Assembly: GCA_964019425.1 (NCBI GenBank)
Contig: OZ025822.1
Coordinates: forward strand, 868,001-932,000
Source of the DNA: Flectonema sp. DT1601
Taxonomy: Eukaryota > Euglenozoa > Diplonemea > Diplonemida > Diplonemidae
Direction of reading: 5' to 3'
Length of the DNA: 64,000 bases
Shown: piece after piece, positions 21,068-34,600 of the stretch
Layout of the letters: each line of letters begins with the position of its first letter
Position numbering within the stretch: the first letter of the stretch is position 1
Notes under the pieces: model-generated
Seen by the model: the letters and a program-made list of their open reading frames with translations, nothing else
Told to the model about the DNA's origin: nothing
Databases searched by the model: none
Program-made: the position numbers and the translations under genes

Positions 21068-23917
21068 ATGGGGGCTCAAAGTTCAATGATGGGCGGCCCT
21101 GAGAGTCTCGGGGCTGATGGAAAGCTACCACCACCAGATGGATTAACACATGAGTCTGTGTACTCTCAACACAGTTTCCCATTTGAGATGAATGACAACC
21201 AGCTATTATGTGCTGACTGTTATGGAGGAAATGCAATAGATCCTATTTCAGGACAAAGCGAAGCATACATGACAGTTGGGCTTCGAACAAAATTCGACGG
21301 TAAAGGGGTTCGAACCTACGGCCGTCCTCGACTAAACCTCGTTGTGGTCATCGACTCATCAGGTCCAATGAATGGAAGTTTACAATCGACCAGTAGATTA
21401 AATTCGAGTATAATTTCTAAGTTAGACGCTGCGAAACATTGCATCATTGGGGAGAGAGGTCTTATCTCTCAAATGAATGAAGACGATCAGATTGCGATAG
21501 TTGCATTCCATTCAGAAACTCGAATCATTCAACCACTAACTCAGGTTAAAAAGATTGTCCCAGACAGAATAGAATCTCTCATCGAAAAGATCGTCCCCGT
21601 AGGAGACGCGAACTTGGCAGCAGCAATAGAAACTGCTTCCAAACTCATAAGTCATGAGGCTAAAAAGATGCAAAGCAATCCATTCGACTCAGAGTTTAAA
21701 CCTCCTTCTCTGGCTGAACCTCGTGAACAATCAGAACCCCCAATCGATAAGTCTGCTGAGGAGCTAACAGAAGTTGTTATTGACAATGAAGAGGGTCCCG
21801 TTAAGAAGACAGATTTCGCTGGATTGCCATCAGAGCAACCAACTGAAAGACGAATGCGAAGAGCAGACACGATGTACTGTAAGAAGTTAGTCAGCCCTGT
21901 TGAGAATAGAATATTAGTAATCTCTGGTGAAGATCTCTGTAGAGAACACGATCCTGACCATGAGAACGCTCTTCAAGAAGCATCACAACAAGCAACTAAG
22001 GGAATCCACAGTACCTTTGTGGGTGTCGGTGTTAGTTATTGTGATTTCGTTGTCAGCAGAATAAACGCTATGCCTGGATGCTCAGCGTTGTCTGTACTGT
22101 CGGAGGTTGATCTCCGCCACAGAGTAATTGACGAGTTTCAACATTTTATCTTCCCAATCGCATACGATGTTCGTATCACTGTAGCTGCCGACAATCCAAT
22201 TCCACAACCTCTCGAACTGTTTGGGTTAGCTGAGTCAAGCACTGATATCCTTCATGTTAACTCTGTCTTTGCTGGAGAATCTGGAGCATCAGTCCTTCAA
22301 CGAGGCGATTCAAATGAAGAAGCGAAATGCTCTCTCGGAGTAATTCGTTTTTCTTCACTTGAATCCCAGACCATGAATCTAACAACGTCATTTACTGACA
22401 GACTGGGTGAGAGACATTCAGAAACAAAATCTTTCAAAGTCGGAGGAGAGTGCACCTCACCTGCATTTAGAAAAACAGTTCTACTAACTCAGATGGCAAG
22501 TTTGCTTCGAATATTCTTACTAGACGAACATAGTGGTAATGCAGATGGAAAACCTTCTATAACAAAAGAGAGTGGTATTCCTGTATTACCTGATACGTTG
22601 AGATTGCCTGCTTCGGCAATAAGACGTCAGCGTAGCTACTCAAACTCCAATGAAACTGAAGAAGCAGTCTCACCACTATCAAGTCCTGGTGCATGTAAAG
22701 ATGATCAGGCGCTAATTGGTAGAGAAAGTGAATCAGTTATTCCTGATGGTGTCGTTAGAGCTCAAGTCAACGAAGCCTGGCCTTCTCCAAAACATGTGGA
22801 TGGAATCTCCCTTGGCCTTAGTAATGCATCCGCATCACAGCTTGTTGCACCTCTTCGGTTTGTTTCTTTTTTTTTTTATAATTGTGTTGAATTATTAATT
22901 TTAACAAAACAAACAACACAACAGTCGTACGTTCTCAAGCTCTATAAAGCAAAACAAAATAAGCCAACACTACCGCAGTATGTTGGATGACTTTGCTGGT
23001 ATGTATCTCAACAGTCTTAGAAAGAAGAAGAGATTACATTCTACTCCTTACAAAACATAATTAAAACAGACCTTCTTAAGAAAGAGAATGAAGAATTTAA
23101 AGATCCAGTTATCGACAAGTGGGCTCAATTTATTACCGGAATCACTCATTACATCTCAGCAGAGTCAGTGGAGGCAACTTGTGAACAATATCTTACAGCA
23201 AGAGTATGTTTTTATTGTACATTTTTTTTTTTTTTTTTTTTTCAATTTATAAAACAAAACAAAACAAAACAGGTAATATATGGAGGTTCAGATCCTGAAA
23301 CAATTTTTAAAAATCTAAACGCTGAGAGATTTGATGGTAAACTAGTAGAGCATCATGAGATGGTTGTTCACGGTGTGTTTACAAAAAAAATGCAATCAGC
23401 TATCTTAACAGTCGTTAATAGGATTGTTGACTCAAGACCTACCTGGATATTATTTAATGATAAAATGATTGACGTCGTTACTTCAGAAGTTAGGAAATCA
23501 TTCTTACATTTAGAATCTGAATCTGCATACCGATCTTGGTTAGATAAATGGGGTTCTCTTCTTGAGACTTCACTAAGAACTTGTCTTCATGGAAGAGTGT
23601 TTTCAGTATCAAGACAGCAATACGCTACTATCACGGCTGAGAAGACAGACGTTAGCTTTGATGATTTGACTAACAAAGTCATGTTTGAAATATCTCAAAT
23701 CTGTCCAGATTTCAAGTCCCTTCGTGAAAACAAAGACTACTCTCAAAGTAATGACGTCTCATGTCAGATTTCAGAGACTCGTAATTTTATAACGACGTGG
23801 ATTCTACCAGTTTTAATAAAGCATTCAGGTGAATGTAAGTGGTCTCTTGAAAGAGGCCTTCCAATTCCTTTAAATGAGGACGACGTTGAACCTGTAGCTG
23901 CATGTCCAACACAGTAA
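21068..23917 (+). CDS. VWA-domain protein, probably N-myristoylated (4 exons)
   Basis: Exons 21068-22857, 22925-22998, 23070-23203 and 23273-23917 give 880 aa. The introns (67, 71 and 69 nt) begin GTTTG or GTATG and end ACAG, and joining keeps one frame. I chose ATG 21068 because it lies 9 nt after an acceptor-like CTTCAG and creates MGAQSS, a good N-myristoylation signal; the longer frame from 21002 would hide it. Residues about 75-360 are a von Willebrand factor A domain (LNLVVVIDSSGPMNG, then MNEDDQIAIVAF and VPVGDANLAAAI). The metal site reads DSSGP rather than DxSxS, so one coordinating Ser is replaced by Pro. An acidic low-complexity insertion (about 190-270) splits the domain. The last ~300 residues, including a helical part in exons 3-4, match nothing I recognise. 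A membrane-attached binding or scaffold role is likely. Confidence 0.85.
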
Positions 23918-24909
23918 TATTAACTACTTCATGAGAGGATATCGAAAGTGAGTCCTCACAGTCATTGAGTGGCTGGTAGAGAACACACCAAATCCCAATA
24001 CAAAAAAAAAAAAAGGTTTCTCAAAAAGAATTTAAAAAAATGAAAGTGTCGTTGGTGACTATAAACTTGTTGGAATCGGAGGGGTCCTCCACCCCAATCA
24101 GGTTTGGCAGAACCTTATTAATTCTGTGCAGTTTAAAGTAACTTTGTATTTAATTACAGTATCAAGTTGCGCCTCCTTTTTTTTTTTTAAATTGGGAAAC
24201 TCCCCCCCCCTTGATAATAGAATACACCTGTTTGCTTAACTTACCTATCTTCGGTTTTTTTTTTTTTAAATATTTGTTATTTAAAAAGTTTTCACGAGTT
24301 TTGTTTCTTTCATGTTGGTCAGACTAAAACTTCCTTCTTACACTTTGCTTCACTCAAGCTCTTTGAGTACTTCTTATAATATATGATATTGCGCTTTAAA
24401 ATGTGTGCGGAAACTTTTTCATTCATTTTATTTTTTTTTATTTTAATATTATTCAATCAGTTACTTCAAAGTGTTGAAAGTTGTTATGATAATACGCTGA
24501 GGGTTGACAAAACAAGTACCGAATTAGTTTTTTTTTATTTTTATTTTTTTATTTTATTTATTTCTTTAAAACTGTTTTATTTGCGATATAACTGTTACTC
24601 CTGTGAGCTTTTCCTGGCTTTTGGCTCCTGGGCTTCGTAACTTACCACGTGGTAGCTAACAGGCAGATAGCGCAAAAAAGTAATAATATTAATAACAATG
24701 TTTTCGAGAAGGCGATATCTGTTTGTTTTCTTTCGACTAATTCACTCATGTGCGTTTGAGTCAACACATTTCTGTTCTTTGAGATTTCTCGCTAAGGTGG
24801 CCTTAGTTCTAAATCTCGTGTGGTTGCATACTTATGAATGTAGATAGGGGATTTTATTTCAGCTTTTGGCCTCGTGAAATAAGGTCATCCACTTTATCAA
24901 CATGGCAAT

Positions 24910-24940
<31 letters not shown>

Positions 24941-25641
24941 TATATTTTTCGGTGACCTCACTGGTGGAAAAAAAGGATGTTTGTGAATAGTGCTTTTTAT
25001 TATGTCATTTGGTCAGGTGAGAGTGCTTACTTTGGATTAAAATTTTCTTTTAGTTTTTTTTAGTACCACTCCCTGCCCTTCTGAGGAAATACATAATTGA
25101 ATCGCGAATTCTATTTTATTATTATTTTTTTTCTTTTTTTATATAGAAGTAGTCAGAGAAGAAGCGATTCAGATTGAAAGCCGTTATTTCTTATGTCGTG
25201 TTTTATTTTTCCCCCGTGCGACAGGATTCTGTCTGCGTTCAACGAAATATAAGGCTAATCTGAATGGTTTTTTGTTTTTGAAGAGAGTGGTGACCTGTAG
25301 GATGGAAAAAAAAAAACTAAAAGTCCATCTCCAACACACTCTCATGGATGCGCTCTTTTCTGTGTATTAACGCTTTTTGACAAACAAAGCAATTGACGAA
25401 TGTATTTTATTTTATTTTATTTTAAATAATAGAAGAATGTAGTAACGTAGGTAAGAGGGTATTTTCTGCGAACGTGCTTTCTTTCCAAAAAAAAAAAAAA
25501 ATATAAAAAAAAAATAATAAAAGGAAAGTTTTGTTTTACCGTTTTTTTTTTCCAGTTTTTTTTTTTTTTAAATTAAATTTCTTTTGTCTCATCCATCAGG
25601 TTTTTTTAAACGAAAAAAACAAAAACACAACCAAAGCAACA
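23918..25641. other. Intergenic spacer rich in T-runs
   Basis: 1.7 kb without a credible protein gene. It holds GGAGGGGTCCTCC near 24080, the 12-bp palindrome TACCACGTGGTA near 24640, the structured element at 24745-24940 (own entry), a T27 run at 24913-24939, and ATTTT repeats near 25405. The pyrimidine tract before ATCCATCAG (AG at 25599) is the likely acceptor of the giant gene. Confidence 0.55.
24745..24940 (+). ncRNA. Candidate structured RNA ending in a long T-run
   Basis: Hairpin at 24781-24817: GAGATTT pairs AAATCTC, then a symmetric internal loop (CTCG / TTCT), then CTAAGG pairs CCTTAG around TGG. Hairpin at 24854-24882: an 8-bp perfect stem TTATTTCA/TGAAATAA around a 13-nt loop. 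A 27-T run from 24913 would serve as a pol III terminator. I compared it with U1, U2, U4, U5, SRP and RNase P signatures from memory and found no match. Ends and strand are estimates. Confidence 0.4.
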
Positions 25642-28600
25642 ATGAACACCCTACTGCTGCTTGCGGCAGCAGTGATGTCTAATCAAGTTGATGTTCGGAT
25701 TTATACTGGATCTGGTATCAGTACGAACTCACATCAGACCTTTACAACATCTTTGAGGTCATCTCTCACAAAGCATTCCAGCTCTGAGAAAGAAGTACAC
25801 GCTCCTGACAGTGGATCCGTTACTTACCTCGTATGTTATTAGTTTAAGGGGGATATAAATAAAATTAGGGAAAAAAAAAAAAAAAAAAAAATAGGTTTTC
25901 GAAGATGTCGATTTCCCAGCAGAACGTGCCACTGATCTCCGAATCAACTCAGGAGGTAATGATGGTTGGTATATTGAGAAAGTTGAAGTACTTATGGGAA
26001 GAGGATGGGTCTCTTGGGGAATTGAAGATTTGAATTGCAAACGTGCATCAAAAATTGATGCAGACAGCAACCATCCAAAATACTTGGAATTTACTTCTCG
26101 TTGTCACGAAGTCACCATCCGTGTTGAGACTGGTGGAAAATCAAATTCCCAATCCATTCATAATTTTGAAATTGAATTGAAAGGTCCAAACGGAAAAGAA
26201 GTTTCTCCGCACTCTACAATTACGTCACCAAATCAAAATGATCTCGACTACATTGTTGTGGCATCACCATTCCCTCCAGAGGAAATAACAGAAGTTAAAA
26301 TTGACAATGGTGGTATTGACGGATGGTATGTAAAAAAAAAAAACCATTTTTACTAAATTAGAATTTACAAAACAAAACCAAAAAACAGGTTCGTAGAAGC
26401 CGTTGAAGTACTTCTCCCTCATGGATGGCACAGATGGGGTCTGCCAGACCAGAAATGTAAATTGTCATCATGGGTTGACTACCCAGGATTCTTTTCAAGT
26501 GATCCTGGTTCATTATCATTCAAAGAATGCACTCCACCTCCAGTTAATATCATCTCAAGAGTCAATGTTAGAATTGAAACTACTCCTCTTTCAGGCTCAG
26601 GATCAGTTCATGATTTCCCAATATCAGCATACTCCTTGAGATCAAATGACTACACTACACCAATCGATGTCGTTGCTCCTGCAACTGACTCCGTAGAATA
26701 CGTGTCAATGGATTCTTCATTCACTCCTAATGACATTTCCTATATTAGAATTGATCATGGAGGTTCTGATGATTGGGAAATCAAACGCCTTGAAGTTGAG
26801 GATGAGTTTGGTCAATGGAATTTATGGGGAATTAAAGACATGGATTGCGCTAGGGGTGCACCAATCTCAGCTGATCCAGCTCACTCAAAGTACCTTGAGT
26901 TTTATAAGTGTAATGAAATTATCGTATTGATTGACACGACAAATGGTGTGGCTGCAGACTTTGAAATTGACATCGTGTCGAAAACTGGAGCAAAATTACA
27001 TTCTAGAAGAGTGATTAAGTCTCCTGCAACAGGTGATGAGAACATAATTCACGAAGTAGCGACGTTCCCTGATACTGATGTTGCGGAGATTCAAATTTAT
27101 CACAATCCTTCTGCTGCTTCATCGTGGGACATCGCTGACGTTAAAATCTACCAAAGTATGTCTGGTGCTTGGCTTCAATTGGGTGAAGGTAGCGCGTGTA
27201 CCAAATCAGCTTCAACTGGCAGCATGCTTTCTTTTAAGGATTGTCTTCCTCCACCAACTGTTGACATGGGACATACGAACATTAAAGTTGATACCGTAAA
27301 CGGTGGATCAGTTCCTACAATCTACAGTGTTGCTGGTGAGAATCTCGTTAATTACGTCACCACTCCTGTCGGTTCTCATTCTCGTGTTGCATCCTTGGAC
27401 AATGGAGATGTATGTGAATAGTTCTTAATCTGTTATTTTTCTTTTTGTGTTCCCTTATAAATACGTAACCAAAACAACCAACACCAAACAGGTCGATGTT
27501 GTCACTATTGGCCACAATGGCACTACCTCACTTACCATCTCAAAGATAAGCGTCCAAGATGAGTTCGGTACTTGGAACTCTTGGGGAAAGTCACCAGACT
27601 GTGAGACTTCTGTTGTGATCTCACAGACAGAGACTTTTGATTTTATTAAATGTGATCTAATTGAAGTATTAATTACTACTGGTACTGTAGGTGAAGGTGC
27701 AGTCTACTCTGTTGAGATGATTGGTAAAACGGGTAACAAGGTCCTTCCAGTACCTGAAATTACCGTACGAACAGAAGCTACTATGGACCACTTCGAAGTT
27801 AGTTCACCGTTTCCGATTACTGATTTGGAATCGATTAAACTAACAAAGAAGTCTGGACCAACTTGGGAAGTAGTTCATGTTGCTGTACGTGATGATGCAG
27901 GTATTTGGGATACTTGGGGTGATGATACAAATTCCTGTTCTGAATCTGCGACTTCTGATGGAGTTACCTACACACTTTGTGTTCCACCACCACCTGTAGG
28001 TACTTACCCAATTGAAGTTCGTGTTGTGACTGACGGGGATCTGTTGGCTGGTTCAAGTGGTGATTTCCCTCTCTTCCTAATTGGAAAGGACGGATCAAAG
28101 TCAAGTGTTGAACACTGTCACAGTCCATCATCGAATGAAGTATTCTATAAAGTAGTTGACGCACCTTTTGATGTATTTCACATTCAGTATCTCCGTATTG
28201 AAGCTGATGGCAGCAACGGTTGGAATGTCAAGTCCGTTGAAATTAAAAACGGTGACGGAGACTGGGAATATTGGGGAATAGATGACATGAAATGTCGTAA
28301 AGGAAATTGGATTGATCAAGATCCAAAGCATCCTGCCTATCTTGAATTTATGCGTTGTCAGTCAATTGAGATATTAATAAACACAGGACTGATATCTGGA
28401 GCATGGTCTCTCGCATCGTATAAAATCAATCTGATCACTGGCACTGGTGCAACGTTACCAATCATCCCAGAGATCTCTCGTCCTGATGTTGGAGAACGTC
28501 ACTACATTGTAGCTGTTGCAGACTTTGGTCCATCAGACATCGTAAAGGTTGAGATTTCACAAAATAATAACATCCTCACTAACAAAGATCTCTGGCATGT

Positions 28601-31600
28601 CGGTCTCGTTCAAATCAAAGAAGGAGGAGAATGGATTACTTGGGGAATCATCCCTGAGGGATGTGCTCTTGATAGTTGGATTGAATTCCAAAAACCCATC
28701 ACATGGGAAAGGTGTGCTACTCCTCCTCCTGCTACGGAATCTCCGTGTTCAGTTGCTGAAGAATTATATCAGGTTGAGGTTAGGATTACAACAGGTGGAG
28801 ATATTCACGCTCCTTCTTCTCACTCATTTCCAATTACATTATCTGGTCTTGGATTGTCCGCACCAGAGATTAAAGTTCACGCACCTGATAGGAATTGGGT
28901 TTCTTACATTGTCTTTGACAAGTCTCCATTTCCAACAGAGAAGGCCGAAGTTATAAGAATCGAAGAAGCAGGTGATGATGCTTGGTTCATTCAAAAATTA
29001 GAAGTTAAAGATGAACATGGAGTATGGAGAGTGTGGGGTATCCCTGATAATTATTGTAAAACTTCAAGCTTTGTTGATGGTGATAGCAATCATCCAAAAT
29101 ACTTAGAATTCAGAAGATGTGCTGAACTCGACATTCGAGTCACAACTGGTGGAAAGAAGAATTCTGGATCTATTCACACATATCAGATTCAATTGTTTTC
29201 TAAATCTGGAGTTAAGATTGACCCAACTCCAACTATTGGAAATCCTCGTAATTACGACGTTGATTGGATTAGAGTTGTTGCTCCATTCCCAGTTTATGAG
29301 TTAGGTGAAGTAAAGATTAACAACGCTGGTATAGATGCTTGGTATGATATCTTTTTATACCTTCTAATAATCTATTAACAAACACATTAACTTACTTAAT
29401 AACAGGTACGTTGAGAAGGTAGAGGTTCAAGACGAATACGGTCAATGGATTAGATGGGGACTACCAAAACAGAAATGTGGTGGATCATCATGGGTCGATA
29501 AACCATTCTTTTGGGAAAACACGCCATCGTCACTTTCATTTAAGCTTTGTGTAAAACCAAATCTTGTTATTGTTGATCAGTTTAAAGTTAGAGTATCAAC
29601 AGGTCCTGGGCTGCTTGCGGGATCGGTTCACGAGTTTCCTATTTCTGGTATGTTATTTTTATAAATATACTCAAAAATAATGAAAAGCAACACCAACACC
29701 AACACCCAACAGGTATCAGTGACACTGCCCACGATTACACTGTTCCTATTGATGTGAAGGCCCCGTCATCTGAAGGTGTTGAGTACGTCACCTTAGACAG
29801 TACCTTCCCACTCAAAGAATTAACCAGAATAAGAATTGAGCATGGTGGTGTTGACGGATGGACAATCGGTTACGTTCAGGTTCAGAACGAAGTAGGTCAT
29901 TGGGAATACTGGGGAGTGAGAGGTCAGAATTGCAGAAAGGGAAACACTGTTGACAGCAGTGGAGGTCACCCATTCTTAGAATTTGAAAGGTGTAATGACA
30001 TTCAAGTATTAATTACTACCAGTAGTACCAGCGCCGTGACTGGTTCGTCATTTTCAGTGGAGGTTCTTAAAAGCGATGGAACTAAAGCCCAGCCTAAAGA
30101 TATTGTTAAGAATCCTGCTGCTGCTGGTACGGAATTAGTTCATGCGGTGGCATCTTTCCCAACATCTGATGTTGGAAAGATTAAAGTATCGCACTCTTCA
30201 GGAAGTGAAGATTGGATCATCCACGCAGTAATGCTACTTGATGATAAGGGTATTTGGCAACCATGGGGTGATAATGGTAATGGATGTGCTACAGGTGGAA
30301 CTATTACTCAGTCATCTGCATTGACATTCACTAGTTGCTTACCCGCAAAGACATCTTATCAATTAAACGTCAGACTACACTCTGCTGACCATTCAGCTCC
30401 AAGTGATGTTATTGTTACCTTCACTGATAATAGTGATAATACAATTAGTAAAACAATTACTATGCCCGCAGACAAACATTGGGATTATGTTTCTGTTGAG
30501 GCTCCCTTCAGAGACGAAGCAGTTAAGTCGATTAAGTTTGAACCAGTCGGTGAATTGAGTATCACTGCTGTTGAATTAGAGAATGATAAACAAACATGGC
30601 AACGTCTTGGTATTGATGGAACATGTGATTGGAGAAGTAGTAAATTAGCAGCTAATCAAGCAGTGACATTTGTACGTACTTGTTATGAACATTTTGTTCT
30701 TATTGGTACTGGTGACGTTCAGCACGCTTCTTCTTTTCATGATTTCGATATCCAACTCGTATCAAAGACTGGAGGTAAGGTTACACCGGCTCCAATCATC
30801 TCAAGTCCTAATGAAGGTGACACTGAGTACCTTCATGTTACAGCTCCGTTTCCACAAGATGAGTTAGAGTCAGTCACCATTCACGCTGCGGGTGGTGACG
30901 GGTGGCATGTTGATAATGTTCAGGTCTTCTCCTCCCAAACCGGACTCTGGTCGCGATGGGGAATTGCACCAGACAACTGTCTGTACAGTGCTTTCGTTGA
31001 TAGCAACAGCGGTAAAAATAGTTTAGTGTACTCTCCGTGTACACCTGACCCATCAGGTACCTTCCCAATTGAAATCAGAGTCAGAACTGGGTCTCAACTA
31101 TTCGCTGGTTCGGATCACGATTTCCCAATCACCGTTTATGGTCCAAACGGAAAGAAAAGTGATATCGCTCATACCCATTCTCCATCAGGAGGAGAAGTAT
31201 TTTACAGAACTGTTAGCGCGTCATTCACCGCAGATCAGGTTGTCTCTGCTCGTATTGACAACGGTGGAGGTGATGGGTGGTATGTTTCTTATTATTTTTA
31301 TTTATTATTATTTTTTTTCTCCAACTACACCAACATCATGAAATTAACAACAACATCAGGTACGTCGAGAGCTTTGAAATTCAAACCGTCCACGGAGAAT
31401 GGCAGAAGTACGGAATCAAAAACAAGAACTGCAAATCATCAGAATGGATTGATAAAGATCAGGCTCACACTTCTTACTTAGAATATGAAAAGTGTAACGA
31501 TATCGAAATAATAATTACAACAAGTCTATTAAGTGATGCTAACAGTATTGGTACCTTCAAAATTGAATTAATTTCTAACAGCGGAACCAAGGTAACTCCC

Positions 31601-34600
31601 GACTTAGAAATTGCAAGGCCTGGTGTCGGTCAGAGAGATTACTTTAAAGTTGTTGGTCCTTTCCCAGTTTCTGAACTAAAAGAAGTAAAGATTGATCACG
31701 ATGGTGGATTCCTAAGTAGTCTAACAAGTTGGGATGGTTGGAATATTGAAACAGTTCAGATCAAAGAGATTGACAGCCAATGGCACACATGGGGTGTACC
31801 AGCTCAGAGTTGTGTCACCTCATCTTGGATTGATGAAGACTCCAGCAACCCTCATGATTTAATCTTTACTGACTGTTTTGTAGCGCCACCAACTAAGCCT
31901 CCTTGTACTGCTGTTCCTGATACACTTGTGCCTGACTTTACCTACTCGCCTACCTCTGCACCTGCATTTCCACCGACGATAGTGCCAACGGCCATCCCGA
32001 CAAACATTCCAACAGCCGTTCCAACAGACTCGCCAACAGCCGTTCCAACAGACTCGCCAACAGCCGTTCCAACAGACTCCCCAACCGAATCACCAACTGG
32101 TATTCCGGGTGTTCCACCAACTGCCAACCCAACATTTACTCCGGGTGTTCCACCAACTGCAAACCCAACATTTGCTCCGGGTGTTCCACCAACTGCGAAC
32201 CCAACATTTACTCCGGGTGTTCCACCAACTGCGAACCCAACATTTGCTCCGGGTGTTCCACCAACTGCGAACCCAACATTTACTCCGGGTGTTCCACCAA
32301 CTGCAAACCCAACATTTACTCCGGGTGTTCCACCAACTGCGAACCCAACATTTGCTCCGGGTGTTCCACCAACTGCGAACCCAACATTTACTCCGGGTGT
32401 TCCACCAACTGCCAACCCAACATTTACTCCGGGTGTTCCACCAACTGCCAACCCAACATTTACTCCGGGTGTTCCACCAACTGCGAACCCAACATTTACT
32501 CCGGGTGTTCCACCAACTGCCAACCCAACATTTACTCCGGGTGTTCCACCAACTGCGAACCCAACATTTACTCCGGGTGTTCCACCAACTGCGAACCCAA
32601 CATTTACTCCGGGTGTTCCACCAACTGCGAACCCAACATTTACTCCGGGTGTTCCACCAACTGCAAACCCAACATTTACTCCGGGTGTTCCACCAACTGC
32701 GAACCCAACATTTACTCCGGGTGTTCCACCAACTGTGGCCCCAGGTGTTGCTGTTCCAACTGTTATTCCAACCACCGTGCCGACCGCAGTTCCAACATCC
32801 ATTCCAACCACCGTGCCGACCGCAGTTCCAACATCCATTCCAACCACCGTGCCGACCGCAGTTCCAACATCCATTCCAACCGCCGTGCCGACCGCAGTTC
32901 CAACATCCATTCCAACCACCGTGCCGACCGCAGTTCCAACATCCATTCCAACCACCGTGCCGACCGCAGTTCCAACATCCATTCCAACCACCACAGTGCC
33001 AACTGCGGTGCCTACTCCTGTACCGACTACCGCTATTCCAACTGCCGTACCAACTCCTGTACCGACTACCGCCGTTCCAACCGCTGTGCCAACAAATTCA
33101 CCTTCCATGGTACCTGGTGTATTGCCAACTATGGGACCAGGTGTTCCACCAACTGCGAACCCAACATTTGCTCCGGGTGTTCCACCAACTGCCAACCCAA
33201 CATTTACTCCGGGTGTTCCACCAACTGCGAACCCAACATTTACTCCGGGTGTTCCACCAACTGCGAACCCAACATTTACTCCGGGTGTTCCACCAACTGC
33301 CAACCCAACATTTACTCCGGGTGTTCCACCAACTGCAAACCCAACATTTACTCCGGGTGTTCCACCAACTGCGAACCCAACATTTACTCCGGGTGTTCCA
33401 CCAACTGCAAACCCAACATTTACTCCGGGTGTTCCACCAACTGCAAACCCAACATTTACTCCGGGTGTTCCACCAACTGCAAACCCAACATTTACTCCGG
33501 GTGTTCCACCAACTGCGAACCCAACATTTACTCCGGGTGTTCCACCAACTGCAAACCCAACATTTACTCCGGGTGTTCCACCAACTGCAAACCCAACATT
33601 TACTCCGGGTGTTCCACCAACTGCCAACCCAACATTTGCTCCGGGTGTTCCACCAACTGCAAACCCAACATTTACTCCGGGTGTTCCACCAACTGCGAAC
33701 CCAACATTTGCTCCGGGTGTTCCACCAACTGCCAACCCAACATTTACTCCGGGTGTTCCACCAACTGCCAACCCAACATTTACTCCGGGTGTTCCACCAA
33801 CTGCGAACCCAACATTTACTCCGGGTGTTCCACCAACTGCAAACCCAACATTTACTCCGGGTGTTCCACCAACTGCGAACCCAACATTTACTCCGGGTGT
33901 TCCACCAACTGCGAACCCAACATTTGCTCCGGGTGTTCCACCAACTGCCAACCCAACATTTACTCCGGGTGTTCCACCAACTGCGAACCCAACATTTACT
34001 CCGGGTGTTCCACCAACTGCCAACCCAACATTTACTCCGGGTGTTCCACCAACTGCGAACCCAACATTTACTCCGGGTGTTCCACCAACTGCGAACCCAA
34101 CATTTACTCCGGGTGTTCCACCAACTGCGAACCCAACATTTGCTCCGGGTGTTCCACCAACTGCCAACCCAACATTTACTCCGGGTGTTCCACCAACTGC
34201 GAACCCAACATTTACTCCGGGTGTTCCACCAACTGCCAACCCAACATTTACTCCGGGTGTTCCACCAACTGCAAACCCAACATTTACTCCGGGTGTTCCA
34301 CCAACTGCGAACCCAACATTTACTCCGGGTGTTCCACCAACTGCGAACCCAACATTTACTCCGGGTGTTCCACCAACTGCCAACCCAACATTTACTCCGG
34401 GTGTTCCACCAACTGCGAACCCAACATTTACTCCGGGTGTTCCACCAACTGCAAACCCAACATTTACTCCGGGTGTTCCACCAACTGCAAACCCAACATT
34501 TACTCCGGGTGTTCCACCAACTGCAAACCCAACATTTACTCCGGGTGTTCCTCCTACAGAAGTTCCTGTCGCTGTAGTGCCAACCATGGGACCAGGTGTT

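Noticed and set aside
23004-23016. Alternative very short introns (22-26 nt) in the VWA gene using nearby AGs
   Set aside because: They lead to early stops or need an acceptor unlike the others; the 71-nt intron 22999-23069 ending AAAACAG keeps the frame and matches the gene's other introns.
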